Below, piece after piece: positions 45,119 through 53,524 of a stretch of DNA of 64,000 bases. The translations under genes were made by a program, and so were the position numbers. The stretch's first letter is position 1. Each line of letters begins with the position of its first letter. Source of the stretch: Streptomyces noursei (GTDB lineage Bacteria > Actinomycetota > Actinomycetes > Streptomycetales > Streptomycetaceae). The notes beneath the pieces are model-generated. The model was not told where the DNA came from. It did not search any database and saw only the letters and a program-made list of their open reading frames with translations. Where the stretch lies: assembly GCF_016917755.1 (NCBI RefSeq), contig NZ_CP070326.1, positions 6,634,001-6,698,000 of the forward strand, written 5' to 3'.

Positions 45119-45583
45119 GTGACCACGTCAAGGGCGACCACCGAAGCGAAGACCACCGCCGTGGCGGGGTGCGGGTTCCGGGAGATCAGGGGGCTGGTCA
45201 CCGAGCTGAGCCGCCGCCTGGACGCCCACCAGCGCAGCCGGATCGCGGAGCTGGACCTGACGCCGACGCAGGCGAAGGCGCTGGAGGAGCTGGGCGAGCC
45301 CAAGACCGCGCGGGAGTTGGCCGCGGTGCTGTGCTGCGAGCCGCCGAACGTCACCTATGTCATCTCCAAGCTGGAGAAGCAGGGGATGGTGGTCCGCCGC
45401 CCGCACCCCGCGGACGGGCGCGCCAAGCAGCTGGTGCTGACCGAGGCCGGTCGGGAGCTGCGGCTGGACCTGCTCCGGCGGATGGGCACGGAGTCCCCGC
45501 TGGACCACCTCTCCCACGAGGAGCGCAGCGCGCTCCGCGACGAACTCCTCAGAGCGCTGGGCCGCGCTACGGACGCGGCCTAG
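45119..45583 (+). CDS. MarR-family transcriptional regulator
   Basis: Winged-helix dimeric regulator of 154 residues. The domain reads LTPTQAKALEELGEPKTARELA, then CCEPPNVTYVISKLEKQGMVVR with the wing RRPHPADGRAKQLVLTEAG. The GTG at 45119 is chosen as it precedes the conserved helical part by a normal leader. The MFS pump gene begins 134 bp downstream with a palindromic operator between, so local control of the pump is likely, MarR proteins being repressors released by small phenolic or drug ligands. Confidence 0.9.
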   Translation: MTTSRATTEAKTTAVAGCGFREIRGLVTELSRRLDAHQRSRIAELDLTPTQAKALEELGEPKTARELAAVLCCEPPNVTYVISKLEKQGMVVRRPHPADGRAKQLVLTEAGRELRLDLLRRMGTESPLDHLSHEERSALRDELLRALGRATDAA

Positions 45584-45601
45584 AGCGCGTCCGCCGTCCT
45601 G

Positions 45602-45638
45602 CCGAAGGCCCCCGGGGCATCGTCCCGGGGGCCTTCGG
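45602..45638 (+). terminator. Terminator between the marR-like gene and the MFS gene
   Basis: Perfect 15-bp stem beginning CCGAAGGCCCCCGGG with a 7-nt loop, 45602-45638, followed by TGTTTCTT. It separates the regulator transcript from the pump promoter. Confidence 0.85.
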
Positions 45639-45663
45639 TGTTTCTTGGTATCGCTTCGATAAA

Positions 45664-45709
45664 GTTATAGCTGTAATCATCGCGCGCGGTGGATAGATAC
45701 AGCTATAAC
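45664..45709. promoter_or_regulatory. Double palindromic operator upstream of the MFS pump
   Basis: GTTATAGCTGTA (45664-45675) and TACAGCTATAAC (45698-45709) form a perfect 12-bp inverted repeat with a 22-bp spacer. Each arm contains its own near-palindrome TAYAGCTRTA, so two regulator dimers could bind. The downstream arm ends 8 bp from the pump ATG. The MarR gene 80 bp upstream is the obvious candidate partner. Confidence 0.82.
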
Positions 45710-45716
45710 TAAATCC

Positions 45717-47117
45717 ATGATCACTGAGAACGCGGCGCCGCGCGCGACGGCGAGCACCCCCACCCGTCCCGCACCCGCCGGCGGAGCCGCCCAACTCGTC
45801 GTCCTGGCCCTGGGGTTCGTGATGGCGAGCCTGGACACCGGCATCATGAACGTCGCCGCGCACGACCTCCGGGCCCGGCTCGGGCTGACCATGTCCGGCC
45901 TCACCTGGGTCGTCGACGGCTACGTCCTCGCCTTCGCCGCGCTGCTGCTGCTCGCCGGCTCGCTCGCCAAGCGGTTCGGCGCCCGGCGGATCTACCTCGT
46001 CGGGCTGGCCGTCTTCACCGCCGCGTCCCTGCTGGGCGCCGCGGCGCCGGGCGGCGGCGCCCTGGTGGCGGCCCGCTTCGCCCAAGGGGCGGGCGCCGCG
46101 CTCTTCATGCCCAGCTCGCTGTCGCTGCTGATGAACGCCTTCCCGGAGCCGGCCCGCCGGGCGAAGGTGCTCGGCATCTGGTCCGCGATCGTCTCCACCT
46201 CCGTCGGCCTGGCACCGACCGTCGGCGGCCTGCTCGTCGGCACCCTCGGCTGGCGCAGCATCTTCCTGGTCAACCTCCCCATCGGGATCGCCGGACTGCT
46301 GCTCACCCGCCGGGTGATCGCCGCGGTCCCGGGCACCGGCGCCCCGCTCGGCGGCACCGGCCACGTCCTCGGCCTGCTCGCCCTCGGCTCGCTCAGCTAC
46401 GCCCTCATCGAGGGGCCCGCCGCCGGCTGGGCCGCCCCCGGAGTCCTGGCGGCGTTCGCGGTGACCGTGCTCGCCGCCGCCGGCTTCGTGGTCCGGGAAC
46501 GCACCGCCCGCACCCCGGTCCTGCCCGTCACCCTCTTCGCCGACAGCCGCTTCTCCGCCGCCAACGCGGTCGGCTTCCTCTTCAACTTCGCCTTCTACGG
46601 GGCGCTGTTCGTCCTCGGGCTCTTCCTCCAGACGGGCCGCGGCGCCGACGCGGTGACCGCGGGTCTGCAGATGCTCCCGGCGGTCCTCGTCATCCCGATC
46701 GGCAACGTGCTCTACACGCGGATCGCGCCGCGCACCGGCAACCGGGCCGCGCTCGCCGTCTCCCTGGCCCTCTCCGCCGCCGGCTACCTCCTGCTCTTCC
46801 TGGTCCTCTCGCCGACCCTGCCGTACGGGGTGATCGCGGTGGTGCTGGCCGTCACCAACATCGGCAGCGGGATCAGCTCCCCGGCGATGACCGGCGTCCT
46901 GATGGAGGCCGCGGGCCGCGAGCACGCCGACATCGGCAGCGCGACCCTCAACGCCAACCGTCAGGTCGGCTCGCTGGTCGGCATCGCCGGTATGGGCGCG
47001 ATCCTGACCGGCGCGGGCGATGCCTACCAGGGCACCGGATACGCCTTCGCGCTGACCGCGGCGGCCCTGGCGGCCGCGGCGGTGGTCGGCTGGCTGGGCG
47101 TCCGTGGCCGGCGCTGA
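45717..47117 (+). CDS. MFS drug:H+ antiporter, DHA2 (14-TM, EmrB/QacA-like)
   Basis: Membrane efflux pump of 466 residues with about 14 hydrophobic segments. It has the DHA2 signatures: MASLDTGIMNVAAHDLRARL in helix 1, the loop motif AGSLAKRFGARRIYLVGL (motif A) and LAPTVGGLLVGTLGWRSIFL (antiporter motif C region). The substrate is unknown. The ATG at 45717 is close to the operator, leaving a very short leader. Neighbouring MarR and operator imply drug-inducible expression. Confidence 0.92.
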   Translation: MITENAAPRATASTPTRPAPAGGAAQLVVLALGFVMASLDTGIMNVAAHDLRARLGLTMSGLTWVVDGYVLAFAALLLLAGSLAKRFGARRIYLVGLAVFTAASLLGAAAPGGGALVAARFAQGAGAALFMPSSLSLLMNAFPEPARRAKVLGIWSAIVSTSVGLAPTVGGLLVGTLGWRSIFLVNLPIGIAGLLLTRRVIAAVPGTGAPLGGTGHVLGLLALGSLSYALIEGPAAGWAAPGVLAAFAVTVLAAAGFVVRERTARTPVLPVTLFADSRFSAANAVGFLFNFAFYGALFVLGLFLQTGRGADAVTAGLQMLPAVLVIPIGNVLYTRIAPRTGNRAALAVSLALSAAGYLLLFLVLSPTLPYGVIAVVLAVTNIGSGISSPAMTGVLMEAAGREHADIGSATLNANRQVGSLVGIAGMGAILTGAGDAYQGTGYAFALTAAALAAAAVVGWLGVRGRR

Positions 47118-47149
47118 CCCGGGCGCGGCGTTCGCGCCGGGCGTACGGG

Positions 47150-47189
47150 GGCGGGGCGGGCGGGGCTGGGGCGGCCCGCCCGCCCCGCC
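47150..47189. terminator. G-rich hairpin between the MFS gene and the MetE-like gene
   Basis: Perfect 15-bp stem, 47150-47164 with 47175-47189, beginning GGCGGGGCGGGCGGG. The plus strand at 47147-47171 has five runs of three to four or more G, so a G-quadruplex could compete with the hairpin. It lies 32 bp after the pump stop and has no U-tract. Confidence 0.55.
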
Positions 47190-47207
47190 GCCGCATACCC
47201 TTCCGGG

Positions 47208-48221
47208 GTGAGCGAGAACACCAGGCACAAGTGGGCCGCGGGCGCGGCGACCGGCATCGGATCGATGCCGGGCGGCGACGCGCGCGAAGCGGCGAAGACC
47301 GTCACCGGATCGCTGGAGGACTTCCCCCATCTGCCCGAGCTTCCGGCCCGGGGGCCCGGCGCCGACATGATCGGCCGCACCCTGGGCCTGCTCGTCGAGC
47401 TCTACGCCCATGTGGAGCCCAGCGGCTGGCGGATCAGCGACCGGCCCGGCCGCGACACCCGCCGGGCCCGCTCCTGGCTCGGCGAGGACCTCGACGCCCT
47501 GGAGGAGTTCACCCAGGGATACGAGGGACCGCTGAAGGTCTCCGCGGTCGGCCCGTGGACCCTGGCCGCCGCCCTGGAGCTGCGCAACGGCGAGGCGGCG
47601 CTCGGCGACCCCGGGGCCTGCCGGGACCTCACCGAGTCGCTCGCCGAGGGACTGCGCGGTCATCTCGCCGAGGTCCGACGGCGGGTGCCGGGCGCCGAAC
47701 TCGTCCTCCAGCTCGACGAGCCGTCGCTGACCGCGGTGCTCCAGGGGCGGGTGCGGACCGCGAGCGGCTACCGCACCCACCGGGCCGTGGACCGCGCGGT
47801 CGTCGAGGGCGCGCTGCGCGACCTGGTCGGGGCGGCGGACGGCGCACCGGTCGTGGTCCATTCCTGCGCGCCCGAGGTGCCGTTCGCACTGCTGCGGCGG
47901 GCCGGTGCGACCGGCGTCTCGTTCGATGCCGCGCTGCTCACCGAGCGTGAGGACGAGGCGCTCGGCGAGGCGGTGGAGGGCGGTACCGCGCTGTTCGCGG
48001 GCGTGGTGCCGGGCGTGGACGGTCGATTGTCAGACCCTGCCGGTAGCGTCATGGGTGTCCGGACGCTGTGGCGCAGGCTGGGGCTGGCACCGGGACTTCT
48101 CGCGGAGTCCGTGGTGGTCACCCCGTCGTGCGGTCTGGCGGGCGCCTCGCCCGCCTACGCCCGCGCGGCGCTCGCCCACTGCGTCCGGGCGGCGAGGTCA
48201 CTCGCAGACAACCCTGAGTGA
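47208..48221 (+). CDS. MetE C-terminal-like methionine synthase/UROD-type protein
   Basis: Protein of 337 residues resembling the C-terminal, zinc-binding barrel of cobalamin-independent methionine synthase. Family features are GIGSMPGGDAREAAKTV, LVLQLDEPSLTAVLQG (DEP motif), VVVHSCAPEVPFALLRRAG (zinc Cys/His region) and VVTPSCGLAGASPAYARAAL (second Cys). It lacks the N-terminal half of MetE, so it may be a core-type methyltransferase with another methyl donor. It is 30 bp upstream of ligA on the same strand and is probably co-transcribed. Confidence 0.82.
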   Translation: MSENTRHKWAAGAATGIGSMPGGDAREAAKTVTGSLEDFPHLPELPARGPGADMIGRTLGLLVELYAHVEPSGWRISDRPGRDTRRARSWLGEDLDALEEFTQGYEGPLKVSAVGPWTLAAALELRNGEAALGDPGACRDLTESLAEGLRGHLAEVRRRVPGAELVLQLDEPSLTAVLQGRVRTASGYRTHRAVDRAVVEGALRDLVGAADGAPVVVHSCAPEVPFALLRRAGATGVSFDAALLTEREDEALGEAVEGGTALFAGVVPGVDGRLSDPAGSVMGVRTLWRRLGLAPGLLAESVVVTPSCGLAGASPAYARAALAHCVRAARSLADNPE

Positions 48222-48251
48222 CCGCCCTCAAGGACACGGGAGGACAAGACG

Positions 48252-50468
48252 GTGGCTGGCGAACAGCACGCGGCGGCAACCAAGGTGCCCGCCGCGGCAC
48301 GGGAGAAGCACGCGCAGCTCGCTGAGCAGATCGAGGAGCACCGCTTCCGGTACTACGTGAAGGACGCCCCGGTCGTCAGCGACGCGGAGTTCGACAAGCT
48401 GCTGCGCGCCCTGGAGGCCCTGGAGGAGACCCATCCCGAGCTGCGCACCCCGGACTCCCCGACGCAGAAGGTCGCCGGCTCGTACGCCACGGAGTTCACC
48501 GAGGTCGCGCACCGCGAGCGGATGCTCTCGTTGGACAACGCCTTCGACGACGAGGAACTGTCGGCCTGGGCCGAGCGGATCGCCACCGAACTGGGCGGCG
48601 ACGCCAGGGGCGCCGGCTACCACTTCCTGTGCGAGCTGAAGGTCGACGGCCTCGCGGTCAACCTCACCTACGAGCACGGCCGCCTCACCCGCGCCGCCAC
48701 CCGGGGCGACGGCCGCACCGGCGAGGACATCACGCCCAACGTCCGCACCATCGCCGAGATCCCGCACCGCCTCCAGGGCGACCGGGTCCCCGAGCTGGTC
48801 GAGATCCGCGGGGAGGTCTACTTCCCGATGGAGAAGTTCCTGGAGCTCAACGAGCGCCTGGTGGCCGACGGCAAGCCGCCGTTCGCCAACCCCCGTAACG
48901 CCGCGGCCGGTTCGCTGCGCCAGAAGGACCCCAAGGTCACCGCCACCCGCCCGCTGCACATGGTGGTGCACGGCCTCGGCGCCCGCGACGGCCTGGAGAT
49001 CGACCGCCTCTCCGAGGCGTACGACCTGCTCAAGGAGTGGGGCCTGCCCACCGCCACGCACAACCGCGTGGTGGACTCCCTCGCCGCGGTACGGGAGTTC
49101 ATCGCCCACTACGGCGACCCCGAGACCCGCAGCACGGCCGTCGAGCACGAGATCGACGGCGTCGTGGTCAAGCTCGACGAGATCCGGCTCCAGGGCCGGC
49201 TGGGCGCCACCTCGCGGGCGCCGCGCTGGGCGATCGCCTGGAAGTACCCGCCGGAGGAGGTCAACACCAAGCTGGTGGACATCCGCGTCGGCGTCGGCCG
49301 CACCGGACGGGTCACGCCGTACGCGGTCGTCGAACCGGTCACCGTGGCCGGTTCCGAGGTGGAGTTCGCCACCCTGCACAACCAGGACGTGGTCAAGGCC
49401 AAGGGCGTCCTGATCGGCGACACCATCGTCATCCGCAAGGCGGGCGACGTCATTCCGGAGATCCTCGGCCCGGTCGTCGACCTGCGGGACGGCACTGAGC
49501 GGGAGTTCGTGATGCCCGCCGAGTGCCCCGAGTGCGGCTCGGCGCTCCAGCCCGCCAAGGAAGGCGACATCGACCTGCGGTGTCCCAACGCCCGGTCCTG
49601 CCCCGCCCAGATCCGCGAGCGGCTGTTCTACCTCGCCGGCCGCAAGTGCCTGGACATCGAGAACTTCGGCTATGTCGCCGCCACCGCCCTCAGTCAGCCG
49701 CTGGAGCCCGCCGAGCCGCCGCTGACGGACGAGGGCGGCCTGTTCGACCTCTCGGTCGAGGAGCTGCTGCCCATCAAGTCCCATGTCCTCGACCCGGACA
49801 CCGGCCTGCCCAAGCGCGACCCGAAGACCGGCGAGGAGAAGGTCGTCACCTTCTTCGCCAACCAGAAGGGCGAGCCGAAGAAGAACACCCTGGCCATGTT
49901 GGAGAACATCCAGGCGGCCAAGGAGCGCCCGCTGGCCCGGATCCTCACCGGGCTGTCGATCCGTCACGTGGGCCCGGTGGCGGCGCAGGCGCTGGCCCGG
50001 GAGTTCCGCTCGATCGACCGGATCCGGGAGGCGAGCGAGGAGGAACTGGCGGCCGTGGAGGGCGTCGGCGGCACCATCGCGGCCTCGCTCAAGCAGTGGT
50101 TCGCCGTGGACTGGCACCAGGAGATCATCGAGCGCTGGCGGGCCGCGGGCGTCCGTATGGAGGAGGAGCAGTCGGGTGAAACGGGCCCGCGTCCCCTGGA
50201 AGGCGTCACCGTCGTGGTAACGGGCACACTTCAGTCACACACCAGAGATGGCGCGAAAGAAGCGCTACAGGCTCTTGGTGCGAAGGTGACCGGATCCGTT
50301 TCCAAGAAGACCGGATTCGTAGTGGTGGGCGACAACCCCGGTTCGAAGTACGACAAAGCCATGCAGTTGAAGGTCCCCGTGTTGGACGATGACGGCTTCG
50401 CTGTGCTGCTGGAGCAGGGTCCCGAGGCGGCACGAGCGGTAGCTGTCACTCCGCCTGAGGAGGAGTGA
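48252..50468 (+). CDS. ligA: NAD+-dependent DNA ligase
   Basis: Seals nicks in DNA during replication and repair; essential in bacteria. The 738 residues have full domain order: Ia, then the adenylation domain with Lys130 in CELKVDGLAVN, the OB fold with GRTGRVTPYAVVEPV, a four-Cys zinc finger (CPECGS... CPNARSC, about 420-443), helix-hairpin-helix repeats (about 500-640) and a BRCT domain (about 655-725, GVTVVVTGTLQ). The start is a GTG at 48252 after GGGAGG. The next gene, rmdB, follows after 156 bp. Confidence 0.96.
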   Translation: MAGEQHAAATKVPAAAREKHAQLAEQIEEHRFRYYVKDAPVVSDAEFDKLLRALEALEETHPELRTPDSPTQKVAGSYATEFTEVAHRERMLSLDNAFDDEELSAWAERIATELGGDARGAGYHFLCELKVDGLAVNLTYEHGRLTRAATRGDGRTGEDITPNVRTIAEIPHRLQGDRVPELVEIRGEVYFPMEKFLELNERLVADGKPPFANPRNAAAGSLRQKDPKVTATRPLHMVVHGLGARDGLEIDRLSEAYDLLKEWGLPTATHNRVVDSLAAVREFIAHYGDPETRSTAVEHEIDGVVVKLDEIRLQGRLGATSRAPRWAIAWKYPPEEVNTKLVDIRVGVGRTGRVTPYAVVEPVTVAGSEVEFATLHNQDVVKAKGVLIGDTIVIRKAGDVIPEILGPVVDLRDGTEREFVMPAECPECGSALQPAKEGDIDLRCPNARSCPAQIRERLFYLAGRKCLDIENFGYVAATALSQPLEPAEPPLTDEGGLFDLSVEELLPIKSHVLDPDTGLPKRDPKTGEEKVVTFFANQKGEPKKNTLAMLENIQAAKERPLARILTGLSIRHVGPVAAQALAREFRSIDRIREASEEELAAVEGVGGTIAASLKQWFAVDWHQEIIERWRAAGVRMEEEQSGETGPRPLEGVTVVVTGTLQSHTRDGAKEALQALGAKVTGSVSKKTGFVVVGDNPGSKYDKAMQLKVPVLDDDGFAVLLEQGPEAARAVAVTPPEEE

Positions 50469-50624
50469 GATGTCACCCCATCGGCGCATACCAGATTGAT
50501 CTGGGAGGCCGGGTCGCATTCGGGCAACCGCTGCGGATCGCTGCCCGCAGCGGCCTTCCGCGTCCTACTGTTGACGTGTGCGCCTGCCGTGGCGCGGGCA
50601 CAGCCGGCTGTGAGAGGGATCGGA

Positions 50625-52733
50625 ATGAAACCGACCGACAGCGCCGCTCCGGCGTCGCGGCTCCGCCGGCTTGTGGTGCCCGCGTTGCCCGCGGCCATCG
50701 TCATGGCGGCGGGCGTGGTGCTCGCCGCCGGTGTGCTCCACTCGCTCGGCGACGGTGAGCCGTTGTTCCCCGCCGGAGCCATCGGCTGGTCGCTGGCGGT
50801 CCTGACCGGCGTCATCGTCGGCCATCTGGTCGCCCTCGGCCGGGACCGGTGGTGGGGTGGCACCGGTTCCGGGGCGGCCCTCGCCCTCGCCGTGCTCCTG
50901 CTCTACGGCTGGGTGCCGGCCATCCTGGTCAGCCTCTCCGTCGTGGTCCTGGTCGGCGCCGCGCGACGGCAGCGCTGGCGACAGGCCGTGGTCCACGGGG
51001 CAGTTGACCTCCTCGGCATCGGCGCCGCGGCGCTCGGCCTGGTCGTCTGCGGGGTGCAGCCCAGCGTCCGCCGGCCCTGGTCGCCCGATGCCTGGGACCT
51101 CTCCGTCCTGCCCGAGGTCCTCGTGATGGCGGGGAGCTATCTCCTCGTCAGCCGGGGGCTGCTGTGGTGCAGTCGGCTGCCGCTCGGCGGCGGCCTGCCC
51201 GCCATCGCCCGCCCGGCGGTGGTGCGGCAGGCCCTGGTCGGCGTCGCCCTGGTCGGCATCTCCCCGCTGATCGCGGTGTGCGCGGTGGGCGCCCCGCTGC
51301 TGCTGCCGCTGTTCGCGGTCCCGCTGATCGCGCTGGACTCCACCCTGTGGATAGCCAGGGCCCGTGCCGAGGAGCAGCTGCGCGACCCGCTCACCGGCCT
51401 GCCCAACCGCCAGTGGTTGCTGGAGCGCACCTGGACGGCCCTGGACGAGGCCGAGCGGGCCGGCACCCGTGCCGCCCTCGTCCTCATCGACCTCGACCGC
51501 TTCCGCTCCGTCAACGACACCCTCGGGCACCTCGCCGGCGACCGCCTGCTGCTCCAGATCGCCGACCGGCTGCGGCACGCCCTCCCGCGCGGCGCCGAGG
51601 CCGCCCGGCTCGGCGGCGACGAGTTCGCCGTCCTGCTGCCCGCCACCGACTCCCTCACCAGCTCCCAGCGGGTCGCCCGCAACCTCGTCGCGGCCCTCAG
51701 CTCCCCGCTGGACCTCGACGGACTGACCCTCGTGCTCGAAGCCAGCGCGGGGGTCGCGGTCTTCCCCGAACACGCGCTGGACGCCGAAGGGCTGCTGCGC
51801 CGCGCCGACGTGGCGATGTACCAGGCCAAGCGGGACCGCAGCGGCGTCGAGCTCTACGAGGCCAAGCGGGACGGCAACACCCCCGACCGGCTCGGCCTGC
51901 TGGGCGATCTGCGGCGCGCCCTGGACGCCGGCGACGTGGAGCTGCACTACCAGCCCAAGGTCCGCTTCGACGGCCATGTCTCCGGACTGGAGGCGCTGGT
52001 CCGCTGGGTCCACCCGGACCGCGGCCGGGTCCCCCCGGACGAGTTCATCGCCATCGCCGAGTCCTCCGGCCTGATGCCCCGGCTCACCGAGTACGTCCTG
52101 GAGACCGCGCTCGCCCAGGTGGCCCGCTGGCGCGCGATGGGCCTGGAGGTGCCGGTCGCGGTGAACGTCTCACCGCGCGACGTGCACTCCCCGGGCTTCG
52201 CCGGCGCGGTCGCCGCCCGGCTCGCCCGACATCGCGTCCCACCCGGCGCCCTCCAGTTGGAGATAACCGAACACGTCCTCCTGGAGGACCCGCAGCGGGC
52301 CGCCGACACCCTGGCCGGGCTCACCGCGCACGGCGTGAAGATGTCCCTGGACGACTTCGGCACCGGCTACAGCTCCCTGGTCCACCTGAGGCGGCTGCCG
52401 GTCAGCGAGCTCAAGATCGACCGCTCCTTCGTGGCCCGGCTGGCCGTCGACACCGAGGACGCCGAGATCGTCCGCTGCACCCTCGACCTGGCCCACTCGC
52501 TGGGCCTGCTGGTCGTCGCCGAGGGCGTCGAGGACGACGAGACCTGGGAGCGGCTGCGCGACCTGGGCTGTGACGCCGTCCAGGGCTGGCTGGTTGCCGC
52601 CGCGATGCCACCGGACGAGACCACGGCCTGGTTGCGGGCCCGTGGTGAGCACGGGTGGCGCCGTGCGTCGGAGACGTCCGCCCTCACGGCGGAGAAGGCA
52701 GCCGAGCGCCCTTCGGGACAGGTCCTGAACTGA
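50625..52733 (+). CDS. rmdB: Membrane-bound GGDEF-EAL cyclic-di-GMP protein (RmdB-like)
   Basis: Makes and/or degrades c-di-GMP, which in Streptomyces controls BldD and the timing of sporulation. The 702 residues have about six N-terminal membrane segments (to about 230), then GGDEF with intact GGDEF (330-334) and EAL with intact EAL (456-458), DDFGTGYSSL, ITEHVLLE and KIDRSFV. The stretch before GGDEF (RGAEAARL) lacks the RxxD inhibitory site. To my recollection S. coelicolor rmdB lies beside ligA and the gat genes, matching this layout. The ATG at 50625 is preceded by GAGAGGG. Confidence 0.88.
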   Translation: MKPTDSAAPASRLRRLVVPALPAAIVMAAGVVLAAGVLHSLGDGEPLFPAGAIGWSLAVLTGVIVGHLVALGRDRWWGGTGSGAALALAVLLLYGWVPAILVSLSVVVLVGAARRQRWRQAVVHGAVDLLGIGAAALGLVVCGVQPSVRRPWSPDAWDLSVLPEVLVMAGSYLLVSRGLLWCSRLPLGGGLPAIARPAVVRQALVGVALVGISPLIAVCAVGAPLLLPLFAVPLIALDSTLWIARARAEEQLRDPLTGLPNRQWLLERTWTALDEAERAGTRAALVLIDLDRFRSVNDTLGHLAGDRLLLQIADRLRHALPRGAEAARLGGDEFAVLLPATDSLTSSQRVARNLVAALSSPLDLDGLTLVLEASAGVAVFPEHALDAEGLLRRADVAMYQAKRDRSGVELYEAKRDGNTPDRLGLLGDLRRALDAGDVELHYQPKVRFDGHVSGLEALVRWVHPDRGRVPPDEFIAIAESSGLMPRLTEYVLETALAQVARWRAMGLEVPVAVNVSPRDVHSPGFAGAVAARLARHRVPPGALQLEITEHVLLEDPQRAADTLAGLTAHGVKMSLDDFGTGYSSLVHLRRLPVSELKIDRSFVARLAVDTEDAEIVRCTLDLAHSLGLLVVAEGVEDDETWERLRDLGCDAVQGWLVAAAMPPDETTAWLRARGEHGWRRASETSALTAEKAAERPSGQVLN

Positions 52734-53225
52734 CCCGGCCACCGGCCGTCCCAACTCCCCGCTCCGACACCACCGCCCCAGCCCAGGACCTGAAACCGGA
52801 TCCTGACCCGAAACCGGACCCGAAACCGGACCCGAAACCGGACCCGGACGAGCCCGCGCCGGACCAACCGGCATCGCACACGCCGGCCCCGGCCGACCCC
52901 GCACCCGAGCGACCCGCGCCGGACGCCCCCGGACCGGGCCTGCCGGCGCCGCGGGAACCGGGTGCGCCCGGCTCCGGAACAAACGATCCGCCAGCCGGTG
53001 CCCCGCGCGAGACGGAGCCGTCGGACGCCCCCCGGCCCCCGGCGGCGGACGGCTGACGGCCCCGCGGAACGCTCCGTTGCAGCGGTCCGGCGAAAGCGTT
53101 TCGCGGCGGCGTTCCCCTACGCCATAGGATTGGGCCGGAATACTCCTGCGGAGAATTCGCCTAGAAATCTCCTTCCGGAACACTCCGCCCAGAACACTCC
53201 ACCGAAAACACCAGAGGATCGCTGC
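52734..53225. other. 492-bp region between rmdB and gatC with a Pro-rich open frame
   Basis: Contains the 12-bp repeat tract at 52790. An open frame continues to a stop at 53056 and would encode a Pro/Ala/Asp-rich chain (KPDPKPDPKPDP) with high-GC third positions, but its only starts lie inside rmdB (for example GTG at 52655) and no ribosome site is apparent. The last 170 bp are AT-richer, with the repeat GAACACTCC at 53177-53200, and probably contain the gatC promoter. Confidence 0.4.
52790..52850. repeat. 12-bp tandem repeat (CCGGACCCGAAA)
   Basis: About four to five copies of a 12-bp unit CCGGACCCGAAA, the first ones degenerate (CCGGATCCTGAC). It lies just after the rmdB stop. Read in the open plus frame it encodes Lys-Pro-Asp-Pro. 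Confidence 0.85.
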
Positions 53226-53522
53226 ATGCCTGGCATCACGCGCGAGGAGGTCGCCCACCTCGCCCGGCTGGCACGTCTGGAGCTGAAGGACGAAGAGCTC
53301 GACCACTTCGCCGGACAGCTCGACGACATCATTGGCGCGGTCGCCCGCGTCTCCGAGGTCGCCGATCAAGACGTTCCGCCGACCTCCCACCCGCTGCCGC
53401 TGACCAATGTCATGCGGTCGGACGAGGTCCGTCCGTCGCTCACCCCCGAGCAGGCGCTCTCCGGCGCCCCCGCTCAGGAGCAGCAGCGTTTCAAGGTGCC
53501 GCAGATCCTGGGGGAGGAGTGA
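53226..53522 (+). CDS. gatC: Asp-tRNA(Asn)/Glu-tRNA(Gln) amidotransferase subunit C
   Basis: Small stabilising subunit of GatCAB, which converts misacylated Glu-tRNA(Gln) and Asp-tRNA(Asn). The 98 residues read ITREEVAHLARLARLELKDEE, DDIIGAVARVSEV and the C-terminal hook QQRFKVPQILGEE. The ATG at 53226 precedes the conserved helix directly. The stop lies 2 bp before the gatA ATG. First gene of the gatC-gatA-80aa-gatB operon. Confidence 0.95.
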   Translation: MPGITREEVAHLARLARLELKDEELDHFAGQLDDIIGAVARVSEVADQDVPPTSHPLPLTNVMRSDEVRPSLTPEQALSGAPAQEQQRFKVPQILGEE

Positions 53523-53524
53523 TC

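Noticed and set aside
42031..45354. Very long open frame on the minus strand (over 1,100 codons) opposite gdhA, the LOG-like gene and the SDR
   Set aside because: It is a GC-bias shadow. The plus-strand genes beneath it have clear families, and the minus frame has no family motifs.
45567..47861. Long minus-strand open frame opposite the MFS pump
   Set aside because: Low-complexity Gly/Arg/Ala composition and no ribosome site; the plus frame encodes an unmistakable transporter.
52790..52850. CRISPR array
   Set aside because: 12-bp units repeat without spacers, and no cas genes are present.
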